Assembly (NCBI GenBank): GCA_020847735.1
Contig: JADLBL010000021.1
Coordinates: 1 to 64,000, forward strand
Direction of reading: 5' to 3'
DNA length: 64,000 bases
From: Candidatus Eisenbacteria bacterium
Lineage (GTDB): Bacteria; Eisenbacteria; RBG-16-71-46
The translations under genes and the position numbers were made by a program. The notes beneath the pieces were generated by a model. It was not told the DNA's origin. It ran no database searches and worked only from the letters and a program-made list of their open reading frames with translations. Below are positions 7,846 through 17,729 of the stretch, piece by piece. Numbering within the stretch: position 1 is the stretch's first letter; each line of letters begins with the position of its first letter.

Positions 7846-10800
7846 ATGTCCCAGCGATCGTGGTATTCACGCATCCTCACGTTCGCCGCAGCGCTGATCC
7901 TCGCGCTGCCTGCCCTGGCGTCCGCCGCCCCCCCGCGGGCGATTCCGGGTGAGTTGATCATCCGCTACAAGAGCGGCGCCACACCCACCGCGCGCGCGGC
8001 CTACCTGTCACGACTCGGCGCCAGCCGCCTGCGCGCGTTCCCGCGCTTCAACATGGACTACGTGAAGCTGAGCGGGATCTCGACCGAAGAGGCCCTGCGG
8101 CGCTACTCGCTCGATCCCAGCGTCGAGTACATCGAGCCCAACTACGAAATCCATCTCGACGCGGTCCCGAACGATCCGCGCTTCCCCGAGCTCTACGGCA
8201 TGCGCAACACCGGACAGACCGGCGGAACGCCCGGGGCCGACATCAAGGCGACCAACGCCTGGGACGTCTTCACCGGCGACCCGAACATCAAGATCGGCAT
8301 CATCGACACGGGCGTGGACTACAACCACCCCGATCTCGCCGCCAACGTCTGGACGAACCCGGGCGAGATTCCCGGCAACAGCCTCGACGACGACGGCAAC
8401 GGCTACGTGGACGACGTCCACGGCTACGACTTCTCCAACAACGACGGCGATCCGTTCGACGACAACGGCCACGGCTCGCACTGCGCGGGCACCATCGCCG
8501 GCGTCGGCGACAACAACGTCGGCGTGGCCGGCGTCAACTGGCACGCGAAGGTCATCGCCATCAAGTTCCTCAACGCGGGCGGGTCCGGCTCCACGGCCGG
8601 CGCCATCGCCGGCGTCCAGTACGCGATCGCCGTGGGCTGCCGGCTGACGAGCAACTCGTGGGGCGGCGGAGGCTTCTCGCAGGCGCTGCTCGACGTCATC
8701 AACCAGGCGGGCGCCACCGGCCAGCTGTTCGTCGCGGCCGCGGGCAACGCCTCGTCGAACACCGACGTGAGCCCGTCGTACCCCGCATCCTACGACTCGC
8801 CGTACATCATTTCGGTGGCGGCCACGGACCACAACGACAACCTCGCGTCGTTCTCGAACTACGGCGCGACGACCGTGGACCTCGCGGCGCCCGGAGTGGA
8901 CATCCTTTCGTGCCAGCCGGGCGGCGGCTACCAGTTGCTGTCGGGCACCTCGATGGCGACGCCGCACGTCGCGGGCGTCGTCGGCCTGGCGATGGGCCGC
9001 TTCCCGAGCGCGACCAACCTGTTCATCAAGCAGCTCGTGCTGAACGCGGCGGACGTCAAGCCGCAACTCGCGGGCAAGTGCCTGACGGGCGGCCGGCTCA
9101 ACGCGTTCCTCACCATCGCCGATCCCGACACCACCGAGCCGGGGTCGGTCTCCGACCTCGCGGTCACGGGGAGCGGTTCGAGCCACCTGTCGCTGACCTG
9201 GACGGCGACCGGCGACGACGGCGGCACCGGCCGCGCGTCCGCGTACGACCTGCGCTGGTCCACTTCGCCGATCACCGAAGCCAACTTCGCCGCCGCGACG
9301 CCGGTGGCGGGACCCGACCCGCAGCCGGCGGGCGGGGCGGAGGCCTGGGAGATCGGCGGCCTGGCGTTCAGCACCACCTACTACGTGGCGCTCAAGGCGC
9401 TCGACGAGTTCGGAAACACCGGAGCGCTTTCGAACGTGGCGACGGGCACGACGCTCGGCGCCCCCGACCTCGCCGCCTCGCCGGGCACGTTCGCGGCCAC
9501 GCTGCTGACCGGCGCGGCCGAAACGCAGACGCTGACGCTGAGCAACGTCGGGCAGGGCACGCTCGACTTCACGATTCCGACGCCCGACCTGATGTTCACG
9601 CAGCCGGTGCGCTTCGAGTACGTGCCGCTCGCCAAGGGCGCCGACGACATCCGCGTCGGCCAGCCCGTGACGACCGGCACCGGAGGACCGGACGGGTTCG
9701 GCTACCGCTGGATCGACAGCAACGAGCCCGGAGGGCCGTCGTTCGCGTGGGAGGACATCACCGGCACGGGCGCGCAGCTCACGCTCTCGGGCGACGACGC
9801 CACCTCGGCCGCGGTGCCGATCGGCTTCGACTTCCCGTACTACGGCGGCACGTTCAACAGCCTGCGCGTCTGCACCAACGGCTGGCTGTCGTTCACGAGC
9901 GGCGCCACCGCGTACGACAACCAGCAGCTCCCGAACGCCGGGGCGCCCGACAATCTCGTCGCGCCGATGTGGGACGACATGGACTTCGGGAGCACGAACC
10001 GCGTCTACACCTACGGCGACGCCTCGCACTTCGTGGTTTCGTGGATCGGCGTGCCGCACTACCAGAGCGGCGGGCCGTACACGTTCCAGGTGATCCTCTT
10101 TGCGACGGGCGAGATCCGCTTCCAGTACCAGACCATCGGCGCGCCCGCCAACGGCGCCACCGTCGGCATCCAGAACGGAACGCGGAGCATCGGGCTGACC
10201 ACCGCGTTCAACACCGACTACATCGCCGACGGCCTGGCCGTGCGCATCCTGCCGCTTCGCCAGTGGCTCACGGTCAGTCCGACCGCGGGCCGCATCGCCG
10301 CCGGCCAGAGCCAGAACCTGAACGTCGTCTTCAACGCGCTCGGCGTCGAGGGCGGCATCTTCGACGGCAACATCCGGATCGACAGCAACGACCCGGACGA
10401 GAACCCGACCGTGCTGCCGGCTCAGTTGCATGTGCTGGGCGCGCCGGACATCGCCCTGTCGCCGGCGACCGTGGACTTCGGCACCTTCTTCGTCGGCGCC
10501 AACCCGACGCGGACGCTGTCGGTCAACAATCCGGGCACCGACGCGCTGATCGTGAGCGGCATCACGAGCAGCGATCCGGATGTGCAGCCGGACGTGACCT
10601 CGTTCACCCTGAACCCGCACCAGACGCGCAACGTGGTCCTGACGTTCAGCCCGGCGACGACGCGGACGCTGAGCGGAACGGTCACGGTGGCGAGCAACGA
10701 CCCGGACACGCCGAGCCTGAGCGTCAACGTGGTCGGCCAGTCCGTTCCGGCGCCGGTCGTGACCGCGACGCCGGACTCGTTCGACGTCGCGCTGCTCACC

Positions 10801-13800
10801 AACACCGCCACGTCGCAGACGCTGCGGCTGACCAACAACGGCGGCAGCAACTACGACTTCACCGCCGCCGCCGAGATCCTCGGCCAGAGCGGCACGGTGA
10901 CGGTGCACGGCGACGCCGACAACGTGGACGTGCCCAAGGGCGGCACCGACACGCAGTTCGGCCCCGCGCCGGCCCGGGCCGGCGGTCCGGACGTGTTCGG
11001 CTACACGTACCAGGACAGCGACGAGCCGGGCGGCCCGACCTTCTCGTGGGTGGACATCAGCTCGACGGGCACGCCGATCCCGCTCAACGGTGACGACCAG
11101 AATCTCGGGCCGTTCCCGATCGGGTTCTCGTTCCCGCACTACGGCGCGAACTACCCGTCGTTCCGCATCTGCTCGAACGGCTGGCTCACGCTGAACGCGA
11201 CGGCCACGCAGACGTCGTACAGCAACCTCGCGCTGCCGAACTCCGCCTCGGGCGCGCCGCCGAGCCTGCTGGCGGTGTTCTGGGACGACCTGTCGTTCTC
11301 GCCGACCACCTCGCCCAACGGCCGCGCCTACTATCAGTACGACGGCACGCGGACGATCATCCAGTACCAGAGCGTCTCGCGCCTGGGGGACAGCGCCTCG
11401 CCCAACACCTTCGAGGTGATCCTCTATCCGACCGGCGAGGTCGTCTATCAGTACCTGGCGATGAACGCCGTGACGAAGAACAGCGCGACGATCGGCATGC
11501 AAAACGGCGCCAAGGACGACGGGCTGCAGGTCGTGTACAACGCGCTGTACGTGAAGAACGACCTGGCGATCCGCTTCCGTCCGCCGGCCCGCTTCCTGAC
11601 CGTGAGTCCGCCGAGCGGCAGCATCACGCCGGGCAACTTCCTCGACCTGACGGTCGGCTTCAACGCCGCCGGCCTGTTCGGCGGAACGTACGACGGCCAG
11701 GTGCACGTGACCGGCAACGACCCGGTGCGGCCGATGATCAACGTTCCCGCCACGCTGGTCGTGACGGGCGTGCCGGACGTCGCGACGAACCCGGACACGA
11801 TCCCGTTCGGCGACACGTTCATCGGCTTCCCGAAGCTGCGCCAGCTGCAGGTGCAGAACGTCGGCACCGACGTGCTGAACGTGAGCGGCATCGTCTCGAG
11901 CGATCCGGCCTACGGCGTGGACCAGTCCACGTTCAGCGTGCCGCCGCTCGGGCAGGCGCTGCTGTTCGTCACCTTCAACCCGCCGGACGCCGCCGCGCAT
12001 CCGGCGACACTGACGGTCAGCAGCAACGACCCGGACACCCCGGACCTGGTCGTGACGCTCGACGGCGCGGGAATCGTCGCGCCGGACGTGGACCCGCAAC
12101 CGGCGTCGCTCGCGCAGACGCTGCCCATTCCGGGCACCGCCTCGCAGACGCTCACGCTCCAGAACCTGGGCGGCAGCAACCTCGACTTCGTGGTCGGCGC
12201 GCTCCTCACCGCGGCTTCGGTCCCGCATTACGAGTGGACCGAGCTCGGCAAGGACGAGACGGACACGCGGCCCGGCGTTCTCGGCAGCGGCGGTCCCGAC
12301 GTGTTCGGCTACCGCTGGGTGGACAGCGACGACCCCGACGGGCCGGCGTTCGACTGGGTGGACATCACCACGATCGGCACGCCGGTGACGCTGCCCGGCA
12401 GCGGGGACGACGCCAACGCGACGGGCATTCCGCTCGGCTTCAGCTTCCCGTTCTACGGAAGCACCTACTCGACCGTGAACGTCTGCAGCAACGGCTGGCT
12501 GTCGTTCACGAGCACGTTGACGAGCCTCTCGAACAGCGCGCTGCCCGCGAGCGGGGCGCCGGAGAACCTGCTCGCGCCGTTCTGGGACGACCTTAATCCG
12601 GGCAGCAGCACCACCCGGCTGTGGCGCTACAGCGACGGCACGCGCTTCATCCTGTCGTACGTGGGCGTGCCGCGCTACGGCTCGGGCGGACCGTACACGT
12701 TCCAGGTCATCCTCTATCCGAGCGGCCGGATCGTGTACCAGTACCTCGACATGCAGGGCACGCGGCTGAACGAGGCGACGGTCGGCATCCAGAACGGCGC
12801 CGGTGACGACGGCCTCACGGTCGTCTTCAACGACGCCTACGTGCACGACGGCCTCGCCGTGCAGCTCTCGGTGCTGCCCGAGTACCTGACCGTCTCGCCC
12901 AGCACCGGCACGATTCCCGCCGGCGGCTCGGCGGCGCTCAACGTGAACTTCAACACCAACGGACTGTTCGGCGGCACGTACGACGGCGCGATCCGGATCG
13001 CGAGCAACGATCCGGACGAGGGCGTCAAGCTGGTGCCGACGCACCTGACGGCGGTCGGCACGCCGCACATCGGGGCTCAGCCGGCGGCGCTCGACTTCGG
13101 TTCGCTCTACGTCGGGCTCACCGCCGACCGGAGCGTGTCGCTGCGCAACGTCGGCAGCGACCCGCTGACGATCACCGGGTTGTCGCTCGACAACGCGACC
13201 TGGGCGGTCACGGACGCGCCCGCGTTCCCGGTCACGCTCGGCCAGAACGGCTCGCTGCCGCTGACCGTCCGCTGGACGCCCACCGCGGCGTGCGCACCGT
13301 GCACGGGCAACCTGCTGGTGGCTTCGAACGATCCGGACGCGGCCACGCTCGCCGTGCCGCTGACGGGCGTCGGCGTCATTCCGCCGGAGATCGGCGTGAC
13401 GCCCGACAGCCTCAAGGTGGCGCTGGCCACGACGCTCGGGCCCACCGCGCTCACGACGACGAAGAAGCTGGTGATCGTGAACACCGGCGGCAGCGACCTC
13501 GACTGGACCGCGCAGGCGCTCTCGGCGCTGCCGGCGAGCCTCGCCAGCCCGAGCGCCGAGGCGGCCAAGAACGACGCCGGCGCCCCCGGCATCCTCGGCA
13601 ACGGCGGACCGGACGCGTTCGGCTACCGCTGGGTGGACAGCGACGACCCGTTCGGGCCGGCGTTCAGCTGGGAGGACATCAGCGCCGTCGGGACGCCGAT
13701 CGCGTTCACCGGCGACGATCAGAACCTCGGCTGGATCCACCTGCCGTTCTCGTTCCCGTTCTACGGCTCGTCGTTCGACTCGATCCGAGTGTGCACGAAC

Positions 13801-15333
13801 GGCTGGCTGTCGTTCTCGAGCACGCTGACGTCGTACTCGAACAGCGCGCTGCCGAGCGGGGGCACGAGCGGCCCCGAGAACCTGATCGCCCCCTTCTGGG
13901 ACGACCTGACGTTCAGCAGCTCGGGAGCCGCCTACTACCACTACGACGGGACGAAGTTCATCGTCTCGTTCGTGGCCGTGCCGCATCTGTCCTCGGGCGG
14001 TCCCTACACGTTCCAGGTGCTGCTGTATCCGAGCGGCACGATTGATTTCCAGTACCTGGACATGCAGGGCGACCGGCTCGACGAGGCCACGGTCGGCATC
14101 CAGAACGCGACCCGGGACGTCGGCCTGCAGGTCGTGTACAACGCCGCCTACGTGAAGAACAACCTGCGCGTGCGGCTGACGAACCGGCCGGGATGGCTGA
14201 CGGTTTCGCCGCCGGGCGGCACGACGCCCGCGGGCGAACGCGACACGGTTCTGGTCACGTTCGACGCGACGGGTCTTGCCGACGGTGACTACTCGGGCCT
14301 GGTGCGCGTCGCGAGCAACGACCTCGACGAGCCGCTGGTGTCGGTGCCGGCGGATCTGCACGTCGGGGTGGTCGCGGCGAAGGTTCGCATCGAGCCGGGC
14401 GTCCTCAACCGCGCCTCGTGGGGCCGCTGGGTGCTGGGCAAGGCCTGGGCGCCGCAGGGCATGGACGCGCGCAAGATCGTGCGCTCGAGCCTGCTGCTGC
14501 AGCGCACCGTTCCGGCGGATCCGTGGTTCTGGCAGTGCTTCGAGGACGGCAACGAGCCGGTGTTCGGCTGGCGCTGGTGGGCCTGGTTCAAGTTCAACCG
14601 CCAGGCGCTGCTCGACGTGCTGCCGGACGGCAACAAGGTGATGGTCGAGATGATCGGCCGGGTGGACGACACGTCCTGGTTCCAGGGCTGGGACTCGGTG
14701 CGTGTCCTGAGGCCGCGCGTCTGCTGGGGCGGTGGATGGCACGCCACCAATCCGGATCAGCCGATGCCGAACTCGATCAACGCGCAGGCCATCGCGCCGC
14801 TGCAGCTCGTGGACCCGGCCGGGGCGACCGCGACGCGGTTCGAACTCTGGTATTCGCCGGACGCGGGCGAAACCTGGTCGCCGATAGACACCATGATCAC
14901 CTCGCGCGATTTCAGCTGGGTCGTGCCCGAGGACGCCACGGACCAGGCGATGCTCGAAGTGGTGGCGTGGGACGACGAGGGCGTCATGGGCTCGCGGGTC
15001 ACCAACCTGTTCGCGATCATGAACGGCACGACCGATGTGGACGACCGGCCGGCGCCCGACCGCTTCTCGATGCGTCTGGCCGGCCGCAACCCGGCCGCGA
15101 AGGCGCTGCTCGAGTTCGGCATGCCGGTCGCGGGACACGCTTCGGTTCGCGTCTTCGACGTGCGGGGCGCGCTCGTTCGCGAACTCGCCGGCGGCACGTA
15201 CGCGGCGGGCTGGCACCGGCTGTCGTGGGACGGCTCCGGAGCTTCCGGCGCGCCGGCGCAGCCGGGCGTGTATTTCGTGCAGGCGAACGCCGGCGGCCAG
15301 CGGCTGCTGTCGAGGTTCGTGCTGCTCAAGTGA
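7846..15333 (+). CDS. Giant secreted subtilisin-like serine protease with repeats and C-terminal sorting domain
   Basis: 2495 residues. ATG at 7846 has GGAGG six bases before it, and a signal peptide follows (1-28, ending ASA). An inhibitor-like propeptide covers about 29-110. The S8 catalytic domain has Asp154 (IIDTGVDY), His209 (NGHGSHCAG) and Ser369 (SGTSMATPHVAG), all intact. A fibronectin type III domain follows at about 428-535. Then come four repeats of about 433-438 residues, each with a GYRWVDS/DEPGGP segment, a cysteine-containing NGWLSF segment, WDD, GGPYTFQV and an ASPM/SPD-2/Hydin-like Ig segment. The last 85 residues are a FlgD-like Ig domain ending GVYFVQANAGG and RFVLLK, like type IX C-terminal signals. 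It is predicted to be exported, possibly surface-bound, and to degrade proteins. Confidence 0.93.
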   Translation: MSQRSWYSRILTFAAALILALPALASAAPPRAIPGELIIRYKSGATPTARAAYLSRLGASRLRAFPRFNMDYVKLSGISTEEALRRYSLDPSVEYIEPNYEIHLDAVPNDPRFPELYGMRNTGQTGGTPGADIKATNAWDVFTGDPNIKIGIIDTGVDYNHPDLAANVWTNPGEIPGNSLDDDGNGYVDDVHGYDFSNNDGDPFDDNGHGSHCAGTIAGVGDNNVGVAGVNWHAKVIAIKFLNAGGSGSTAGAIAGVQYAIAVGCRLTSNSWGGGGFSQALLDVINQAGATGQLFVAAAGNASSNTDVSPSYPASYDSPYIISVAATDHNDNLASFSNYGATTVDLAAPGVDILSCQPGGGYQLLSGTSMATPHVAGVVGLAMGRFPSATNLFIKQLVLNAADVKPQLAGKCLTGGRLNAFLTIADPDTTEPGSVSDLAVTGSGSSHLSLTWTATGDDGGTGRASAYDLRWSTSPITEANFAAATPVAGPDPQPAGGAEAWEIGGLAFSTTYYVALKALDEFGNTGALSNVATGTTLGAPDLAASPGTFAATLLTGAAETQTLTLSNVGQGTLDFTIPTPDLMFTQPVRFEYVPLAKGADDIRVGQPVTTGTGGPDGFGYRWIDSNEPGGPSFAWEDITGTGAQLTLSGDDATSAAVPIGFDFPYYGGTFNSLRVCTNGWLSFTSGATAYDNQQLPNAGAPDNLVAPMWDDMDFGSTNRVYTYGDASHFVVSWIGVPHYQSGGPYTFQVILFATGEIRFQYQTIGAPANGATVGIQNGTRSIGLTTAFNTDYIADGLAVRILPLRQWLTVSPTAGRIAAGQSQNLNVVFNALGVEGGIFDGNIRIDSNDPDENPTVLPAQLHVLGAPDIALSPATVDFGTFFVGANPTRTLSVNNPGTDALIVSGITSSDPDVQPDVTSFTLNPHQTRNVVLTFSPATTRTLSGTVTVASNDPDTPSLSVNVVGQSVPAPVVTATPDSFDVALLTNTATSQTLRLTNNGGSNYDFTAAAEILGQSGTVTVHGDADNVDVPKGGTDTQFGPAPARAGGPDVFGYTYQDSDEPGGPTFSWVDISSTGTPIPLNGDDQNLGPFPIGFSFPHYGANYPSFRICSNGWLTLNATATQTSYSNLALPNSASGAPPSLLAVFWDDLSFSPTTSPNGRAYYQYDGTRTIIQYQSVSRLGDSASPNTFEVILYPTGEVVYQYLAMNAVTKNSATIGMQNGAKDDGLQVVYNALYVKNDLAIRFRPPARFLTVSPPSGSITPGNFLDLTVGFNAAGLFGGTYDGQVHVTGNDPVRPMINVPATLVVTGVPDVATNPDTIPFGDTFIGFPKLRQLQVQNVGTDVLNVSGIVSSDPAYGVDQSTFSVPPLGQALLFVTFNPPDAAAHPATLTVSSNDPDTPDLVVTLDGAGIVAPDVDPQPASLAQTLPIPGTASQTLTLQNLGGSNLDFVVGALLTAASVPHYEWTELGKDETDTRPGVLGSGGPDVFGYRWVDSDDPDGPAFDWVDITTIGTPVTLPGSGDDANATGIPLGFSFPFYGSTYSTVNVCSNGWLSFTSTLTSLSNSALPASGAPENLLAPFWDDLNPGSSTTRLWRYSDGTRFILSYVGVPRYGSGGPYTFQVILYPSGRIVYQYLDMQGTRLNEATVGIQNGAGDDGLTVVFNDAYVHDGLAVQLSVLPEYLTVSPSTGTIPAGGSAALNVNFNTNGLFGGTYDGAIRIASNDPDEGVKLVPTHLTAVGTPHIGAQPAALDFGSLYVGLTADRSVSLRNVGSDPLTITGLSLDNATWAVTDAPAFPVTLGQNGSLPLTVRWTPTAACAPCTGNLLVASNDPDAATLAVPLTGVGVIPPEIGVTPDSLKVALATTLGPTALTTTKKLVIVNTGGSDLDWTAQALSALPASLASPSAEAAKNDAGAPGILGNGGPDAFGYRWVDSDDPFGPAFSWEDISAVGTPIAFTGDDQNLGWIHLPFSFPFYGSSFDSIRVCTNGWLSFSSTLTSYSNSALPSGGTSGPENLIAPFWDDLTFSSSGAAYYHYDGTKFIVSFVAVPHLSSGGPYTFQVLLYPSGTIDFQYLDMQGDRLDEATVGIQNATRDVGLQVVYNAAYVKNNLRVRLTNRPGWLTVSPPGGTTPAGERDTVLVTFDATGLADGDYSGLVRVASNDLDEPLVSVPADLHVGVVAAKVRIEPGVLNRASWGRWVLGKAWAPQGMDARKIVRSSLLLQRTVPADPWFWQCFEDGNEPVFGWRWWAWFKFNRQALLDVLPDGNKVMVEMIGRVDDTSWFQGWDSVRVLRPRVCWGGGWHATNPDQPMPNSINAQAIAPLQLVDPAGATATRFELWYSPDAGETWSPIDTMITSRDFSWVVPEDATDQAMLEVVAWDDEGVMGSRVTNLFAIMNGTTDVDDRPAPDRFSMRLAGRNPAAKALLEFGMPVAGHASVRVFDVRGALVRELAGGTYAAGWHRLSWDGSGASGAPAQPGVYFVQANAGGQRLLSRFVLLK
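9460..14370 (+). repeat. Four tandem repeats of about 1.3 kb inside the protease gene
   Basis: Anchor codons for Gly-Tyr of the GYRW/GYTY motif fall at 9700, 10999, 12307 and 13621, spacings of 1299, 1308 and 1314 bases, all multiples of three. Near-identical phrases such as ccgtacacgttccaggt recur in copies one and three. Each unit has a roughly 170-residue beta-rich module and one or two Ig-like modules. This looks like duplication of a two-module cassette followed by divergence. Confidence 0.85.
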
Positions 15334-15357
15334 TCCCGGGTCTTTCACGCTGAAGCG

Positions 15358-15391
15358 CGTCGCCCCGGCGGAGGGATCCGCCGGGGCGACG
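15358..15391. terminator. Perfect 15-bp hairpin between convergent genes
   Basis: Arms 15358-15372 (cgtcgccccggcgga) and 15377-15391 pair perfectly around a ggga tetraloop. It sits between the protease stop (15333) and the stop of the minus-strand zinc-ribbon gene (15415), so it can serve both. There is no T-tract on either side. Confidence 0.6.
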
Positions 15392-15414
15392 TGCGTTCGG
15401 CGGCGCCGGAAGCG

Positions 15415-16191
15415 TCAGAGGTAGCGTCCGCGAACCTTGCGACTTTCGCCCTCGGCGCGCCAGGCGCGCACGAGCACGTACGCCATCCACAGGATCGCGA
15501 CCGCCATGACGATCACGCCCAGCACGTGCGCCGTGCGCGCCAGCTCGTGCTCGTGACCCAGATGGCCGGACTCGGTCAGCAGGTACTCCCAGTCGTGGAA
15601 TCCGTAGGGCGTGCTCTCGCCGGTGTTGCCGCCGAGCAGCGGCAGCTCGCCCGTGCCGGCGTCGTCCATGTAGGGGGCGATGTCGAGGAAGTTCTCGCCG
15701 AACCACCACAACGCGGCGCCCGCGCCGAACGGGTCGCGCGTCTTGAAGAGCAGCACGAGGCAGCAGACGAGCGGCATCAGGAACTGCGCGAGCGTGCCGC
15801 CCAGGACGCGTACGAAGTCGCCGAATGGAGCGAACAGCACGTGCCCCGCCTCGTGGAACGGCAGGTTCACGAGGTGCAGCAGCGAGCGACCGGCACCGTT
15901 GCTCTCGGGACTGAACGCCCACAGCCGGGCTCCCCAGGCCGCGAGCAGCAGCAGCAGCGCCGCGCGCCCGGCGAGCGCCAGGCGCGAGCTTCCCGGCATC
16001 GGCGTGAAGAGCCGGGTCAGCAGCCAGCTCGAGGCCGCCGTGCCCGCGGGCGCGTAGACGGTGAACCTGGGATCCACCGGCACGCTGCCGACGATGGGTC
16101 CTTCCAGGCCGGCGCGACGAAACACCTGCCCGCAGTAATCGCACAGCAGGTTGCGGTCGTCCTGTTCCATCCGGCACTTCGGGCAGAGCAT
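15415..16191 (-). CDS. Zinc-ribbon membrane protein with HExxH motif
   Basis: 258 residues from ATG at 16191, with GGAGG upstream; a longer start at 16314 would add 41 low-complexity residues. The N-terminal zinc ribbon has Cys3, Cys6, Cys17 and Cys20 (CPKC and CDYC). Hydrophobic segments lie at about 71-92, 105-150 and 225-248. HEAGH at residues 113-117 inside the membrane region is the zinc-binding HExxH signature of membrane metalloproteases such as the M50/site-2 class. I do not see the second conserved M50 motif clearly (an NxxPxxxxDG type); GENFLDIAPYMDD may be its counterpart, which would supply an Asp. Substrate unknown. Transcribed toward the giant protease. Confidence 0.65.
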   Translation of the reverse strand: MLCPKCRMEQDDRNLLCDYCGQVFRRAGLEGPIVGSVPVDPRFTVYAPAGTAASSWLLTRLFTPMPGSSRLALAGRAALLLLLAAWGARLWAFSPESNGAGRSLLHLVNLPFHEAGHVLFAPFGDFVRVLGGTLAQFLMPLVCCLVLLFKTRDPFGAGAALWWFGENFLDIAPYMDDAGTGELPLLGGNTGESTPYGFHDWEYLLTESGHLGHEHELARTAHVLGVIVMAVAILWMAYVLVRAWRAEGESRKVRGRYL

Positions 16192-16403
16192 GGCGGAGCT
16201 TCCTCCAGGCTGCGAGGCGCGGGGGGGGGCAGGAGCGCCCGCGGCACCTCCGGTATCGGCATGCCTGGGCGGGCGATTCATGGGGGGTTCGGAACGCCGC
16301 GGGATTCGGGCCATCGGCTCGGCGCCGGGTCCAACAGCCCGGTCGTGCGCCGCCGGCCGTTCGGGCCTTCAGGCGCACCGGTTCCCTGGCCTATGCTGCG
16401 CGC

Positions 16404-17651
16404 ATGAGCGACTCCGAGCGCACGACCTCGCGAGCCGGGAGCGATCCTCGGCCCATGGCAGCGCCCACGGCCGACGTGACGACGCCGCGTTCGGCGCCGA
16501 TCGCGGCCCCGCCGCCGGCGCCCGCCGCGGCCGCGTCGCCGACGCCCGCCGACCTGCGCGTGCAGGGCGAGGTCGTGCTCTACCGGCTCTACGATCTCGG
16601 CTACGAGATCGATCTGGACCGTGTCTTCGCGCTGCTGGCCGAGAGCGCGCCCGAGCGCCCGCTTCCGGTGCGCGGCGAGGCGCAGGCGATCCACATTCCC
16701 AACCCTCCGGTCACCGCCGCGCTGGGGACCGAGACCCTGAGCCTCGCCGGCTCGCCGTGCGCCGCCGACTTCTCGGTGCGCGTGTTCGACTTCGGCGTGC
16801 TGTCGCTGCGGGCGCGGGTGGCGTTCCCCGCCGAGACGCCCTGGCGCGAGTACGTGGCCGCGGGCACGGCGCTGGCGAACGCGCCGCAGTGGCGCGAGGT
16901 GTTCCTGCGCGTGCGCGAGCGTTTCGTCGCCCGCATCGCCCCGGCGATCACCAAGCCGGGGGACTCGCCGGTGAGCGAGGACTACGCCGTCTTCCGCGTC
17001 AACCGCCTGTGCGGCCCCGACGGCGGCCGGCTCGGCAGCGAGGCGCTCCGCGAGGAGGACGTCGCGCGACTGCTGCTCGGTGAGACGCGGCCGCTGTCGG
17101 CCGGTGCGCGACGCGACCTGCTCTCGCAGCGCTTCACCTACTTCGAGGACGACCTCGCGGTGCTGACCTGGAACGCCGCGCTGGTCGTCGAGCCCGTCCC
17201 CGAGGACACCGACGTGCAGTACGTCCTCGAGTTCGCGAACGCCCAGCTGCTCGAGCTGCGTTACTACGACGCGCAGCTCGACCGCGAGCTGCCGAGGATG
17301 TACGACCGCATCGAGCAGGCGCGGCGCGGTCTGCCGCTGTTCGATTTCCGATACAGCCGGCTGCTGGCCTCGCTGCAGGCGCGCGTCGCCGACGCCACCG
17401 AGCTGGTCGAGCGCACCGAGAACTCGCTCAAGATGACCGACGACGTGTTCCTGGCCCGCATCTACGCGGCCGCGCTCGAGATCTTCCGCGGCCGCACCTG
17501 GCGCGCCGGCATCGCCGGAAAGCTGGCGATCGTCCGCGACGCCTACACCATGCTCAACGGCGAGTCGCAGGCCCGGCGCTCCGAGATGCTCGAGCTGGTC
17601 ATCGTCCTGCTGATCGTGCTGGAGATCGTCGTTGCGTTCTGGCGGGCGTAG
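16404..17651 (+). CDS. RMD1/YagE (DUF155) family protein
   Basis: 415 residues. After a 50-residue Ala/Pro-rich start comes VVLYRLYDLGYEIDL, then VRVFDFGVLSLRARV, then QRFTYFEDDLAVLTWNAALV. Long helices follow (VQYVLEFANAQLLELRYYDAQ and neighbours), and the protein ends with a membrane anchor (LELVIVLLIVLEIVVAFWRA). That layout, with the acidic VLEFAN helix and the C-terminal anchor, is typical of the RMND1/YagE family, whose bacterial function is unknown and whose mitochondrial members anchor ribosomes. The gene stands alone, convergent with the downstream minus-strand gene. Assignment from remembered family layout, not from a search. Confidence 0.6.
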   Translation: MSDSERTTSRAGSDPRPMAAPTADVTTPRSAPIAAPPPAPAAAASPTPADLRVQGEVVLYRLYDLGYEIDLDRVFALLAESAPERPLPVRGEAQAIHIPNPPVTAALGTETLSLAGSPCAADFSVRVFDFGVLSLRARVAFPAETPWREYVAAGTALANAPQWREVFLRVRERFVARIAPAITKPGDSPVSEDYAVFRVNRLCGPDGGRLGSEALREEDVARLLLGETRPLSAGARRDLLSQRFTYFEDDLAVLTWNAALVVEPVPEDTDVQYVLEFANAQLLELRYYDAQLDRELPRMYDRIEQARRGLPLFDFRYSRLLASLQARVADATELVERTENSLKMTDDVFLARIYAAALEIFRGRTWRAGIAGKLAIVRDAYTMLNGESQARRSEMLELVIVLLIVLEIVVAFWRA

Positions 17652-17729
17652 GGCGGCGGCCGGCGGTGCGAGTGCGCTCGAAGGTCGCGACCAGCGACAG
17701 ACCGGTCAGCGGTACCCGTCCTTCGCGAC

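Noticed and set aside
8008-15348. A 2446-codon open frame on the minus strand opposite the giant protease
   Set aside because: Arg/Val/His/Ala-rich with no domains; a mirror of the strongly GC3-biased coding strand.
16192-16314. 41-residue extension of the zinc-ribbon membrane protein
   Set aside because: Low-complexity, and a ribosome-binding site fits the ATG at 16191 directly before the cysteine motif.
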